DNA from: Gammaproteobacteria bacterium
Lineage (GTDB): Bacteria; Pseudomonadota; Gammaproteobacteria; DSM-16500
Assembly (NCBI GenBank): GCA_013287765.1
Contig: JABDDD010000006.1
Location: 1-59,841 of the forward strand
Length of the DNA: 59,841 nucleotides
Direction: 5' to 3'
Shown here: one piece after another, positions 36,968 through 45,931 of the stretch
Layout: each line of letters opens with the position of its first letter
How positions within the stretch are numbered: the stretch's first letter is position 1
Notes under the pieces: model-generated
Database searches by the model: none
Told to the model about the DNA's origin: nothing
What the model saw: the letters and a program-made list of their open reading frames with translations, nothing else
Translations under genes and position numbers: made by a program

Positions 36968-36984
36968 AACTAGTCTGACTAGTT
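36968..36984. promoter_or_regulatory. Palindromic operator candidate before the antitoxin gene
   Basis: AACTAGTC-T-GACTAGTT is a perfect 8+8 palindrome with one central base. It lies 15 bases before ATG 37000 and just after the TATATT box at 36955-36960. Phd/YefM antitoxins repress their own operons by binding such short palindromes. Confidence 0.5.
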
Positions 36985-36999
36985 TCATGAGGAATCAAC

Positions 37000-37251
37000 A
37001 TGATACATTATTGGCCCCTTCAAGATGCAAAGGCTCGCTTGAGTGAGTTGGTTAAAAAAGCACAAAAATATGGCCCTCAATATATTTCAGTATATGGCGA
37101 TCCAGCTGTAGTCGTTATTTCACAAAAAGAATATCAATCTCTTACTACTCCAGCAATTTCACTCGTTGATTTTTTTCGTCAATCGCCTTTAGTTGGGCTT
37201 CACTTGGATTTATCACGCGATAAATCCCTTAACAGGGACATTGAGTTATGA
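37000..37251 (+). CDS. Phd/YefM family antitoxin
   Basis: This 83-residue protein has the family N-terminal fold: WPLQDAKARLSELVKKA (about 5-21) then GPQYISVYGDPAVVVIS and the EYQSL segment near 46. The C-terminal tail (SLVDFFRQSPLVGLHLD) is the usual toxin-binding region. The protein is complete, with GAGGAATCAAC before ATG 37000. It ends in an ATGA overlap with the start of a damaged PIN-domain toxin (37248-37390), so it is now probably an orphan antitoxin that could still repress its promoter or protect against related toxins. Confidence 0.88.
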   Translation: MIHYWPLQDAKARLSELVKKAQKYGPQYISVYGDPAVVVISQKEYQSLTTPAISLVDFFRQSPLVGLHLDLSRDKSLNRDIEL

Positions 37252-37390
37252 ATTACCTAATAGATACCAATGTTATTTCGGAGTTAGTCAGTGCACAGCT
37301 TTACACCATGATATGGCCTTAGTCACACGTAATATTGATGATTTTTCTGATTGTCCCGGATTAGAAATTATTAATCCATGGAATGAATAA
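37248..37390 (+). pseudogene. VapC-like PIN toxin remnant with internal deletion
   Basis: ATG 37248 starts MNYLIDTNVISELVS, the classical VapC N-terminus with its first active-site Asp. Instead of about 130 residues the frame hits a stop after about 24 codons. In another frame the C-terminus is still readable: ALHHDMALVTRNIDDF and CPGLEIINPWNE, including the conserved Thr-Arg-Asn-x-x-Asp-Phe, up to TAA at 37388. About 80-90 middle residues and one reading frame are lost at one junction near 37290. The toxin cannot be functional. Confidence 0.85.
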
Positions 37391-37406
37391 TACATTTCTG
37401 TATTAT
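37387..37406. terminator. AT-rich hairpin between convergent genes
   Basis: ATAATACA-TTTC-TGTATTAT is a perfect 8-base stem with a four-base loop, at the meeting point of the vapC remnant stop and the gmd stop. No clear U-run follows on either strand, so termination would be weak. Confidence 0.35.
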
Positions 37407-38422
37407 CTATTTGAGAATGTAAATTGCTGCAATTCAAACAAATGATTATCAACCATTTCTGTAATCAAACTTTCAAAAGTTTTTTTAGGTTGCCAGCCTA
37501 AAATATTTTTGGCTTTGGTCGCATCAGCCAATGTGGGTCCTGTTTCTGCACGTCGCATCAATCGATTGTCCGAGATAACATATTTCTCCCACTCCAATCC
37601 GACATAAGAAAATGCAATTTCACAGACTTGTCGAATAGTTTTAATCTGACCTGTGCCAATAATAAAATCATCAGGTGTAGGCTGTTGTAGCATGAGCCAC
37701 ATGGCTTCTACATAATCACCTGCAAATCCCCAATCACGTTTGGCGTCTAGATTGCCTAAAGATAATTTTCCTTGATTGACAATAGGATCGCCTTTTTCAT
37801 TCAAAATAGGGGAGTTTTTTATGCCTAATTTAAGACAGGCTGCTGCATAAGTAATTTTTTGCGTAATAAAATGCATACCCCGTCGTGGGCTTTCATGATT
37901 AAATAAAATGCCGCAGCTGATAAACATTTCATAACTTTTACGATAAATTTGCGCAATATGATGCGCGTATAGTTTAGCTGCCGCATACGGATTGGTTGGA
38001 TTAAAAGGTGTATGCTCATTTTGCGGTGTTTGCATCCCACCGCCAAACATTTCACTCGATGAGGCTTGATAAATACGACACTTAGGTCTTAGTTGTCTAA
38101 TCACATCAAATAAAATATGCGCGCCTAAACCATTGGTTCTAACGGTTTCAATGGCAAGATCCCATGATTCGCCAGGATAAGATTGTGATGCTAAATTATA
38201 AACTTCATCTGGCTGAGATTTGCTAACCGCTTCTTGAATAGAAATAGGATCACTTAAATTACCGATAATATAAGCAATTTTTCCTTCATATTTTTGATTA
38301 ATGGGTAAAGATGGGTTTTTTCTACATAAACCAAATACGCGATAGCCTTTTTCAAGCAAAAACTCTGCTAAATAAGTACCATCTTGTCCTGCAATACCAG
38401 TTATAAGCGCTGTTTTTATCAT
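37403..38422 (-). CDS. gmd: GDP-mannose 4,6-dehydratase, intact second copy
   Basis: This 339-residue extended SDR has TGIAGQDGTYLAEFLL (about 8-23), YNLASQSYPGESW near 75, SSSEMFGG with the catalytic residues near 117, YAAAKLYAHH with the Tyr-Lys pair, NHESPRRGMHF near 180 and [18 protein letters not shown] near 223. Identity with the broken copy at 4406 is moderate; it differs in the NADP-binding loop, where LCRKNPSLPIN replaces the RRSS pattern, and it has an insertion near 205. It can feed Fcl at 34091. An alternative role on GDP-heptose is possible. Confidence 0.88.
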   Translation of the reverse strand: MIKTALITGIAGQDGTYLAEFLLEKGYRVFGLCRKNPSLPINQKYEGKIAYIIGNLSDPISIQEAVSKSQPDEVYNLASQSYPGESWDLAIETVRTNGLGAHILFDVIRQLRPKCRIYQASSSEMFGGGMQTPQNEHTPFNPTNPYAAAKLYAHHIAQIYRKSYEMFISCGILFNHESPRRGMHFITQKITYAAACLKLGIKNSPILNEKGDPIVNQGKLSLGNLDAKRDWGFAGDYVEAMWLMLQQPTPDDFIIGTGQIKTIRQVCEIAFSYVGLEWEKYVISDNRLMRRAETGPTLADATKAKNILGWQPKKTFESLITEMVDNHLFELQQFTFSNR

Positions 38423-38462
38423 AATATCACTAAAAAATTAAGGTTATTATTATTAACTAAAT

Positions 38463-38482
38463 AACTTGCCTTTGGCAATGTT
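38463..38482 (-). terminator. Hairpin after the GT4 gene
   Basis: TTGCC-TTT-GGCAA with flanking AAC/GTT pairs and one bulge, followed on the minus strand by TTATTTAGTT. It sits at the stop of the 38481-39617 gene. A weak intrinsic terminator or an attenuating hairpin before gmd. Confidence 0.3.
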
Positions 38483-39617
38483 AAATAAGAGATTCATAGA
38501 CTTTAAAAGTATCCTCGGCACATTTTGCCCAGCTAAATTCCTGAGTACGCACAAGACCTTTTTGTATGAGTGCTTGCTGTAACGAGGGTGAAGTCAAAAC
38601 TGTTTCTAAGCCTTGCGCAATATCCTGAATACTATAAGGATCGATTAAATAAGCTGCCCCACCCGCAATTTCTGGAAGTGCTTTGACATTGCTTGTGAGT
38701 ACGGGTGTTTGGGAGGCGAATGCTTCAAGGATGGTCAAGCCAAACCCTTCATGTAAGGACGGGTGTGCATAGAGCGATGCTGCTTGAAATAATACTTTTA
38801 AATCAGCAAGCTCTACATAATCAAGCCAAATCCCGCGTTTTTTTTCAATTAAGGTTTTGATCGCGCTCATGCTCTCTTCAATTCCCCAACCTGCTTTACC
38901 CACTAAAACCAACGGATAGTGTTCTTGAATATCTTTGGGTAATTGTAAATAAGCATGAATCAGTCGCGGCAGATTTTTTTTATGTTGAATAGTGCCTGCT
39001 GCTAAAATAAATTGATTGGGTAACTTTAGTTTTTTTAAAACATTTTTTTTATTTTCTTCATCGCATCGATTAAACCAAGTTGGGTCAATTCCTAAATAAA
39101 CAACGCTAATTTTTTTAGGATCAATCCCAATAAATTCGACAAGTTCCGGCACCATCGCATGAGAAATCGTAATATAATGATCAGCCCAATGCAGCGTTTT
39201 TTTTCGCATCCATTTTTTTAAATTGCCTAATTTAATAGTATCCCAATGCCAATGTGCATTATTAAACATAATAGCATCACAAATCGTTGCAACGAGCGGA
39301 ATATTTTTAACTTTAGGCAGCATATGATCAGTTGCGTGTAAAATATCAATTTTATTTTTCAAATGGGGATAAAAAGAAAAGGGTAGAGGATTTAGTAATG
39401 AAGCAACAGTTGAGACAGAATAAGAAAATTTAAAAAATTCTCCATCAGTCAGTTGTGAAGTATTTTTTTTTAAGTTGTTAGGAAATGAAAAAGGTACCAC
39501 CGCTTTGCCTTTTTCTTGCAGAGAAGTTAATAAATTTTTAGTGTAAGTGCCAATGCCATCAATTTTACCTTGTGCAATAGTCGGTTCAATGGTAGTACAG
39601 GTTAAGCCAACTCTCAT
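38481..39617 (-). CDS. GT4 glycosyltransferase
   Basis: This 378-residue GT-B enzyme has GIGTYTKNLLTSL near 22 in the acceptor half, HATDHMLPKVKNIPLVATI near 94, FILAAGTIQHKKNLPRLI near 203 in the donor half, and ASLYAHPSLHEGFGLTILEA near 278-297, whose E-x7-E pair binds the nucleotide sugar. It is close to mannosyl/rhamnosyltransferases of O-antigen loci. It overlaps the next upstream gene by 4 bases, so both form one unit. Specificity unknown. Confidence 0.86.
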   Translation of the reverse strand: MRVGLTCTTIEPTIAQGKIDGIGTYTKNLLTSLQEKGKAVVPFSFPNNLKKNTSQLTDGEFFKFSYSVSTVASLLNPLPFSFYPHLKNKIDILHATDHMLPKVKNIPLVATICDAIMFNNAHWHWDTIKLGNLKKWMRKKTLHWADHYITISHAMVPELVEFIGIDPKKISVVYLGIDPTWFNRCDEENKKNVLKKLKLPNQFILAAGTIQHKKNLPRLIHAYLQLPKDIQEHYPLVLVGKAGWGIEESMSAIKTLIEKKRGIWLDYVELADLKVLFQAASLYAHPSLHEGFGLTILEAFASQTPVLTSNVKALPEIAGGAAYLIDPYSIQDIAQGLETVLTSPSLQQALIQKGLVRTQEFSWAKCAEDTFKVYESLI

Positions 39618-40750
39618 TCTTGGTGCTCCATAACATGGTTAACTAATTTTTTTATTTTATGTCTAAAGTGTTCTTGCGAAAATAAAGCAGCATTTTTTCT
39701 GCAATTCAAAGATGTGAATAAATGGCTATTTTTTTCAAATTCATTGACGGCTGCTATGATCGCATCGACAGTTTGGGTATTAAAAAATAGACCTGTGGGG
39801 TTTCGTTCTGATTCTGATAAACCCCGAATAGTTTCTAAGGCGCCGCCTTTTCCAAAAGCGATGATAGGTGTCCCCGCAGCTTGTGCTTCAAGCAGGGTGA
39901 TGCCAAAATCTTCTTCGGCTGCAAAGACAAATGCTTTAGCGCGTTGTAAATAATCGCGTATGATCTCATTGGATTGAAAACCTAATAATTCAATCTGTGG
40001 GCTATTTTTTGCTTTAGACTTAATTTTAGCAAAGTCAGGCCCATCACCGATTACAATTAATTTTTTATCAGGCATTTTTGCGAAGCTTTCAACAATTAAG
40101 TCCATTTTTTTATAAGGAACCATGCGAGAAAGCGTAATATAGTAATTTTCTTTTTGATAAGAGTGAGGAGTGAAAAAATCTATATTGACGGGCGGATGAA
40201 TCACTTCTGCGGTACGTCGATAAGTTTTAAAAATACGTTTTGCAATATACTTTGAATTTGCAATAAAATGATCAACCCCATGTGCGCACCGTAAATCCCA
40301 AAGCCGTATTTTGTGTAGAATATATTGTGCCAGAAAACCTTTCAACCCGCGGTTTAATCCACTTTCTTGCAAATATTGGTGTTGTAAATCCCATGCGTAA
40401 CGAATAGGCGTATGCACATAACTCACATGGATTTGATCGGGACCTGTGATAACACCCTTGGCAACGGCATGTGAACTTGAGATAATCAGGTCATAATTGG
40501 ATAGGTCTAATTGTTCGATTGCAAGCGGCATTAAAGGTAAATAATGGCGATAATATTTTTTGGCAAAAGGCATTTTTTGAATAAAAGTAGTTTTTATTGG
40601 TTTATTTTGAATAAGTTGGCGATCTTCTGGTTTTAAAAAATCAACGATCGCAAATAAATCTGCCTCGGGGAAACAATGGATCAACTCTGTTAAAACGCGC
40701 TCCGCGCCCGCAAAAGTGACTAACCAATCTGAGATAATAGCAATTTTCAT
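39614..40750 (-). CDS. GT4 glycosyltransferase, WbaZ-like
   Basis: This 378-residue GT-B protein has ISDWLVTFAGAERVLTEL near 5-22, SYVHTPIRYAWDLQHQYL near 109 (a signature of WbaZ-type mannosyltransferases), YYITLSRMVPYKKMDLIVE near 208 and FVFAAEEDFGITLLEAQAAG near 275. It likely adds mannose or a related GDP-sugar to the lipid-linked chain on the cytoplasmic side. It lies back to back with the initiating transferase at 40822. Confidence 0.88.
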   Translation of the reverse strand: MKIAIISDWLVTFAGAERVLTELIHCFPEADLFAIVDFLKPEDRQLIQNKPIKTTFIQKMPFAKKYYRHYLPLMPLAIEQLDLSNYDLIISSSHAVAKGVITGPDQIHVSYVHTPIRYAWDLQHQYLQESGLNRGLKGFLAQYILHKIRLWDLRCAHGVDHFIANSKYIAKRIFKTYRRTAEVIHPPVNIDFFTPHSYQKENYYITLSRMVPYKKMDLIVESFAKMPDKKLIVIGDGPDFAKIKSKAKNSPQIELLGFQSNEIIRDYLQRAKAFVFAAEEDFGITLLEAQAAGTPIIAFGKGGALETIRGLSESERNPTGLFFNTQTVDAIIAAVNEFEKNSHLFTSLNCRKNAALFSQEHFRHKIKKLVNHVMEHQE

Positions 40751-40759
40751 AAGATTATT

Positions 40760-40788
40760 TTGTCAAAAAGGGTTAAATTCAATACAAT
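40760..40788 (+). promoter_or_regulatory. Sigma-70-like promoter of the initiating transferase gene
   Basis: TTGTCA (40760-40765, 5 of 6) and TACAAT (40783-40788, 5 of 6) with a 17-base spacer. The best promoter match seen in the window; leader about 26 bases. Confidence 0.6.
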
Positions 40789-40821
40789 AAGAGTATCAAG
40801 AATAACATAATTTGGAAAACT

Positions 40822-42240
40822 ATGCTGCCTAAAGGTTTATTGAAAGAACATTCAGAAATGCTCGCCATGGTCATTCGTATTATGGATGTGATTGCCATTA
40901 TGGCAGCGGGTATGGCTGCTTATTTTTTAAAGTTTGAGCAATGGGCTTTTTATCAAGATCGGCAATATACGATGGCTTTAGGGGCAGCGGCTATTTTGAC
41001 GGTGGTGATTTTTTCATTTTTTCAAATTTATGAATCTAGCCGCACCCAGCGTTATTGGCAATATCTTAATAAACTCATTCAAGCTATTTTTGTAGTGTGG
41101 ATGATTTTAGCAGGACTTGCCTTTTTAACTAAAACGGGTGAGAATTTTTCGCGTGGCTGGTTTATTTTATGGGGTATTTTTTCGTTTAGTTTATTAGTGT
41201 TATTTCGTTTTTGTTTATTAATTTTATTGCGAGTGATGCGCACTAAAGGATGGAATGAACGCTGTGTAATTATTATAGGGGCTGGTAAAATAGGCACAGA
41301 ACTTGCGAAAAAAGTGCAACAAAAACTGTGGACTGGATTTCGTATTGTTGCTTTTTTTGATGATTATGCTCAAGATAAACCAACAGAAATTGCGGGCATT
41401 CCGGTGATGCCAACCCCTGCGCATTTGGGTGATTATCTTTTAACTGAAGAAAATATTGATGAAATTTGGTTAACCTTGCCTTTAAAAGCCGAGACTCGCG
41501 TGAAGGCGCTTTTGCATGAATTACGTCATCACACGATGGCTATTCGATTTGCTTTAGATATATTTGGCTTAGATTTATTAAATCATTCTATTACGAATTT
41601 AGCAGGGTATCCTACTTTAAATTTAAATGCATCGCCTATGGTTGGTTTAAATCGCATCGTGAAAGCATTTGAAGACCGAGTCTTTGCCGCATTAATTTTA
41701 TTACTTGTCAGTCCCTTATTAATTTTAATTGCATTAGGCGTTAAATTAAGTTCAAAAGGACCGGTGCTTTTCAAGCAAGAACGTCATGGTTGGGATGGTC
41801 GTATTATTAATATTTATAAATTTCGAACGATGTATCTACATCAAGAAACAAAAGGGCAGGTCACTCAAGCAACAGCGCAAGATCCGCGGGTCACTCGATT
41901 TGGGCGTTTTTTAAGAAAAACGAGTTTTGATGAATTGCCACAATTTATTAATGTATTACAAGGTAAAATGTCGATTGTGGGACCCCGACCACATGCGTTA
42001 GCTCATAATGAATTTTATAAAGATTCTATTAAAGCTTATATGCAAAGACATAAAGTCAAGCCGGGTATTACCGGCTGGGCACAAGTGAATGGCTGGCGCG
42101 GGGAAACACAAGCTTTAGATCAAATGAAAAAAAGAATTGAGTATGATCTTTATTATATTGAAAATTGGTCATTGATGTTAGATGTTAAGATTATTTTTTT
42201 GACGATCTTTCGTGGGTTTATAGATAAAAATGCTTATTAA
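40822..42240 (+). CDS. Undecaprenyl-phosphate sugar phosphotransferase (WcaJ/WbaP type)
   Basis: This 472-residue polytopic initiating phosphoglycosyltransferase has four N-terminal helices (about 15-140), a central CoA-binding-like Rossmann domain ([18 protein letters not shown] near 150), one more membrane segment near 285, and the C-terminal bacterial sugar transferase domain. That domain has [20 protein letters not shown], the catalytic Asp-Glu in [14 protein letters not shown] near 375, [12 protein letters not shown] and [17 protein letters not shown]. It transfers glucose- or galactose-1-phosphate to undecaprenyl phosphate. It is the only initiating enzyme seen here. Confidence 0.92.
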   Translation: MLPKGLLKEHSEMLAMVIRIMDVIAIMAAGMAAYFLKFEQWAFYQDRQYTMALGAAAILTVVIFSFFQIYESSRTQRYWQYLNKLIQAIFVVWMILAGLAFLTKTGENFSRGWFILWGIFSFSLLVLFRFCLLILLRVMRTKGWNERCVIIIGAGKIGTELAKKVQQKLWTGFRIVAFFDDYAQDKPTEIAGIPVMPTPAHLGDYLLTEENIDEIWLTLPLKAETRVKALLHELRHHTMAIRFALDIFGLDLLNHSITNLAGYPTLNLNASPMVGLNRIVKAFEDRVFAALILLLVSPLLILIALGVKLSSKGPVLFKQERHGWDGRIINIYKFRTMYLHQETKGQVTQATAQDPRVTRFGRFLRKTSFDELPQFINVLQGKMSIVGPRPHALAHNEFYKDSIKAYMQRHKVKPGITGWAQVNGWRGETQALDQMKKRIEYDLYYIENWSLMLDVKIIFLTIFRGFIDKNAY

Positions 42241-42252
42241 CTCGTAAAAAAA

Positions 42253-43428
42253 TTATAGATAATATAAATTTTTAGCAATTTTTTTTACTTGTAATGCAAC
42301 AGCATCTGCTGTCTTTTCTCCACCGCTTTTTGCAAAATGACGTGCATCCAGAAAATCATTAGCGACAAAATCATCTCCAATCTGGATTGCGTTATATCCT
42401 AAATCGATAAGAAGTTTATGAGTGTACTGAAGAAGGTACTTGTTTTCTAATTGAATTTTTGCAGAAACCTGTGCCAAGTGGTCTGGATTTTCATTTGTAA
42501 CAACACACAAAATGTTCTGACGAAAAGATCTGGGAAAAGCCTGATCTAGGGTCTGTTTCTCTCTTTCTGCCATCCCTGGCTTTATTCTCAAAGAATACTG
42601 AATCATATCAACGCTTCCATCGACTATTCTATTTATAAAATCAATTCCAAGCTGAAAAGAAATAGGATTATTTTTTTGATCTTTTTGAATGCTTTTAAAA
42701 TCTATAATAGAGTCTTGGGCATCTTTTCGTGCTTGAAAAGGATGGTCATAAGATAAATCATTCCATACAGTAAAAAAGCTATGATATCCAACCCATGTCC
42801 ATAGTGGCTTGAAAAAAAATAAACTATCCATGAAACTAGCAATATGAGTTTCAAGTCCGCCAGCTGTTTTAAATTCTTGTTTTCGTATATTTAAAATATT
42901 TTTCTTTTCAGATTTTTCAAAGTTAAAAAGATGATGGTAATAACCATCCCAAAAAAGATAATTAAAAATAGGTTGGCCATCCACTGAAGCAGGCCCTCCC
43001 ACTTGACAGGTAGATACAAAAATAATTTTATGATAGTGATTCTTTAATATTCTAAAGGCAACTCCACCAAAATCTGGTAAAGTTGCACTATCAATTGCGT
43101 AATTTAACACAGAAAATCGATCGCCTAGTAACTTTTGTAATCGTAAAGACCATAATTCATTTTTATTTTGACCCACTCCTTTAAAAATTGAACTACCGCC
43201 AATCAATACTAAAATTTTATTTTTATTAACTTTATGTAAAGCTGTATTCAATAATTCAAAATTGGTTGGAAAAAATTGCTGCTGAGGTTGAATGCCATAA
43301 AAAAAACGAGTGAAATGATGAAGTTTGTCATGTCTACTGACTATTATTCCTAATATAATACAAATGCTAAAGCCTATTAATATACCTAAAAAAAATATTT
43401 TAGGGGATAACCATTGTCTGATATTCAA
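42253..43428 (-). CDS. DltD-like SGNH-family transferase of the acylation module
   Basis: This 391-residue protein has one N-terminal membrane helix (about 10-28) and a large extracytoplasmic domain. LVLIGGSSIFKGVGQN near 74 is the nucleophile block (Ser in Gly-Gly-Ser-Ser). NDFLDARHFAKSGGEKTAD near 357 supplies the Asp and His. The layout equals DltD and other MBOAT partners, which take an acyl group from the shuttle motif and pass it to a polymer. The start is TTG at 43428, with AGAGGA eight bases upstream overlapping the microprotein stop, so the two are tightly coupled. Target polymer unknown. Confidence 0.75.
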   Translation of the reverse strand: MNIRQWLSPKIFFLGILIGFSICIILGIIVSRHDKLHHFTRFFYGIQPQQQFFPTNFELLNTALHKVNKNKILVLIGGSSIFKGVGQNKNELWSLRLQKLLGDRFSVLNYAIDSATLPDFGGVAFRILKNHYHKIIFVSTCQVGGPASVDGQPIFNYLFWDGYYHHLFNFEKSEKKNILNIRKQEFKTAGGLETHIASFMDSLFFFKPLWTWVGYHSFFTVWNDLSYDHPFQARKDAQDSIIDFKSIQKDQKNNPISFQLGIDFINRIVDGSVDMIQYSLRIKPGMAEREKQTLDQAFPRSFRQNILCVVTNENPDHLAQVSAKIQLENKYLLQYTHKLLIDLGYNAIQIGDDFVANDFLDARHFAKSGGEKTADAVALQVKKIAKNLYYL

Positions 43429-43440
43429 AATATATATCCT

Positions 43441-43563
43441 CTAAAATGCCACATAAATAAATGCTTTTGCAGGGATAGAATATCGATATAATAAATAATG
43501 CAGTAAGATGCCTATTATAATACCAAAGGCTAAGTTAGAAAAATTTTTTAAAATAGATGTCAT
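43441..43563 (-). CDS. DltX-like membrane microprotein with C-terminal acyl-shuttle motif
   Basis: This 40-codon gene is easily missed. ATG 43563 has AAGAG seven bases upstream, 10 bases after the MBOAT stop; TAG is at 43441-43443, 12 bases before the next start. The peptide has one hydrophobic helix (about 8-27: FSNLAFGIIIGILLHYLLY) and a short tail ending FIYVAF. DltX ends in a very similar Phe-x-Tyr-x-x-Phe hexapeptide whose Tyr carries the acyl group between the MBOAT DltB and DltD. Same position between MBOAT and SGNH genes, same topology and same tail make this a strong functional match. Acyl group and target are unknown. Confidence 0.85.
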   Translation of the reverse strand: MTSILKNFSNLAFGIIIGILLHYLLYRYSIPAKAFIYVAF

Positions 43564-43573
43564 AATTTTCTCT

Positions 43574-44761
43574 TTAATTTTTTAATAATAAAATGATCAT
43601 AGTATTAGCATCACTGACAGGATAAAAAAAGTATAACCATCCTATTGAGACAAAAACAAAAGTGATTAACCATGAAAAAGGATAAGTGATGATGGTTAAA
43701 ACCGGATGTGTTATTTGAATCCGTTTAGGCAAGCTTGTGGTTATGACTAGCCCCAAGCCATGATAAAGACCCCATACGATAAAATGACCTGATGCGCCAT
43801 GCCATAAACCGCAGAGACTAAAAGCGCAAATGCCATTGAATATTTTTCGGAAAGTTCCATGTTGATTTCCTCCTAAGGGAATATAAATATAATCCCGTAT
43901 CCAAGAGCTAAGAGAAATATGCCATCTACGCCAAAAAGTTTGTAAATTGCGAGCAATGTAGGGCCAAGAAAAATTTTCAGGCAATGTGATGCCCATTAAT
44001 CGTGCAAAACCAATTGCAATATCACTATAACCGCTAAAATCAAATAAAATACGCATACTAACAGCTGCAACAAAACACCAGCGTTGTTCAATAGTCAGAT
44101 AAGTAAATTTTGGATACCAAAAATCAATATAGCCAGTTAAATTATCCGCAATAAATAATTTTTTAATAAGCCCCATGGTAATTCTCATTAATCCTAATTG
44201 AATATCAACCAAATTAATTTTTTTATATCCAATCGATAAATTTACTAAGAAATCATCAAAACGTTTAATAGGCCCTGAAACGACAGAAGGCCAAAAAATC
44301 GAAAATAAAATAAAATCAATTGGGGATTGAATGGGCGTTTTTCCTTTTTGTAAATCTGCCAGATAATGAATAAACTCAAATATAAAGAAACTAATCGCGA
44401 GAGGAGGTGCTGCTGGCAAAAGAGTACTTTGAATTTGTTGTAAGGCTGCTTGACTCCATGCAATGGAAAAATAGCTTACTATTTGTGAAAAAATGAAAAC
44501 TGTATATTTATAAAAAATTAATATTCCTACGCAAAGTAATATAGAAAAAGTTTGAATTTTTTTATTTCTCGATAATCCTGCAAAATAGGTATTGATCCCT
44601 AAAAAAATAATGGGTAAAACTCCGGCAGGTCCTGCAAAATGAAAATGAAATGTCATGGAAGCAATGAGTATTGTAAATTTTCTGAGATAGGGTATCGGAC
44701 AAAACCAATAACTTGAAAAGAAAATAACAGAAAAAATTAAGAACCAATAAGATGCAAACAT
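43574..44761 (-). CDS. Membrane-bound O-acyltransferase (MBOAT, AlgI/DltB family)
   Basis: This 395-residue polytopic protein has about eleven helices. The family core is NLQTFWRRWHISLSSWIRDY near 277 and YIPLGGNQHG. The invariant His is in LCGLWHGASGHFIVWG near 318. It takes an acyl group from a cytoplasmic thioester and passes it across the membrane. The C-terminus ends TMIILLLKN, without a fused shuttle motif, as expected if the separate microprotein after it supplies that motif. It is the first gene of the three-gene module; ATG 44761 with GGATG upstream. Confidence 0.9.
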   Translation of the reverse strand: MFASYWFLIFSVIFFSSYWFCPIPYLRKFTILIASMTFHFHFAGPAGVLPIIFLGINTYFAGLSRNKKIQTFSILLCVGILIFYKYTVFIFSQIVSYFSIAWSQAALQQIQSTLLPAAPPLAISFFIFEFIHYLADLQKGKTPIQSPIDFILFSIFWPSVVSGPIKRFDDFLVNLSIGYKKINLVDIQLGLMRITMGLIKKLFIADNLTGYIDFWYPKFTYLTIEQRWCFVAAVSMRILFDFSGYSDIAIGFARLMGITLPENFSWPYIARNLQTFWRRWHISLSSWIRDYIYIPLGGNQHGTFRKIFNGICAFSLCGLWHGASGHFIVWGLYHGLGLVITTSLPKRIQITHPVLTIITYPFSWLITFVFVSIGWLYFFYPVSDANTMIILLLKN

Positions 44762-44791
44762 TTTATCATCCGTTATATATGTATAAACTAA

Positions 44792-45931
44792 CTAAAGCGT
44801 CGCTAAAATCAAGCTTTTTACTTGCTTTACCGCAACTGCCCAATTTAATCGCGTCTTATATTCATTAAAAGCAGAAAGCGATAATTCTTCGTAGCGTGCC
44901 TGATTTTTCATTAAATCTAATATATATTCACAATAGATATCTATTTTGGTATCTAACGGAAAAGTCATGCCATTGATATTGTCTTTTATAATAGTTGGAA
45001 TGCCACCCACATGTGAGCTTAAACACGGTAAACCAAAGGCATTCGCTTCACAAAAAACAATGCCATAAGCTTCTGCCCGTGAGGGTACAAATAAAAAATG
45101 TGACTCGCAAAGTAGCTGGGATATTTTTTCAATGCCTTCAGGTGTGCGTTTTGAAATAAAACCATGGCATTTAACAAATGCTGGAATAGCAATATTTTTA
45201 GGGGGATAGGAACCTACAAAATTAAGTTCAATATCAGTTCCTAATGCTTTTAATTTTTTTGCCACATCAAAGACAATATCGCCACCTTTTCGTTGCCAAT
45301 GTTTGCCAATAAATAATAATTTAATTATTTTCTTTGAGCGATTTTTTACAATATGCTGAATATCAGCAAGTGTATGCTCAGATTGTATATTTGCACCAAA
45401 AGGCACTACCTTGACTTTATCTTTATGCGCTCCATAAATTTCAATTGCAGTTCTTGCCGCCCAATGAGATGAAAAAATCGCAAGCTTGCAACGCGATAAA
45501 CATGCTTGGGTGATTTGGTTACCTTGTAAGATTGAATGGGCTGAATGATGAATAAAATCAGGATAAAATCCTAATAAACTCGCATACAGTGCATCTGTCC
45601 ATAAAACAAGAGGTATCTGACAATCAAGATAAGCAATCGGATTAACTTGTGGCGCAATGATGGCCTGACTGTTTGATTCACGTATTAATTTTTCAACTTG
45701 CGAAGAATAATATTTGGCAGCAATAATATTAAATCGTGGACTTTCTCGTTGCTGTACTAATTTTTTTAAAAATTGTATTAATTTAAAATAAATCGGTAAA
45801 TGCCGCTTTAAACCGCCAATTAATTCAAGCTCAATCTGTGCTTGAGTCAATCCATTCGACATATAAAAAGGCGTTCCAGACCAATTATCAATATTTTGCG
45901 CATCAAATGTTGTGGCAAAGGTTAATTTCAT
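44792..45931 (-). CDS. GT4 glycosyltransferase
   Basis: This 379-residue GT-B protein starts KLTFATTFDAQNIDNWSGTP with an acceptor half lacking the usual glycine-rich loop. It has LLFIGKHWQRKGGDIVFDV near 208 and FLFVPSRAEAYGIVFCEANA near 285, whose E-x7-E pair binds the donor. It lies between the MBOAT module and the next GT4, with a 4-base overlap to the latter. It may act on the same repeat unit that is acylated. Sugar unknown. Confidence 0.84.
   Translation of the reverse strand: MKLTFATTFDAQNIDNWSGTPFYMSNGLTQAQIELELIGGLKRHLPIYFKLIQFLKKLVQQRESPRFNIIAAKYYSSQVEKLIRESNSQAIIAPQVNPIAYLDCQIPLVLWTDALYASLLGFYPDFIHHSAHSILQGNQITQACLSRCKLAIFSSHWAARTAIEIYGAHKDKVKVVPFGANIQSEHTLADIQHIVKNRSKKIIKLLFIGKHWQRKGGDIVFDVAKKLKALGTDIELNFVGSYPPKNIAIPAFVKCHGFISKRTPEGIEKISQLLCESHFLFVPSRAEAYGIVFCEANAFGLPCLSSHVGGIPTIIKDNINGMTFPLDTKIDIYCEYILDLMKNQARYEELSLSAFNEYKTRLNWAVAVKQVKSLILATL

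Noticed and set aside
37193-37390. 65-codon plus-strand frame after the antitoxin
   Set aside because: It starts inside the antitoxin gene and only its second half is meaningful, as the out-of-frame tail of the vapC remnant; treated as part of the pseudogene.
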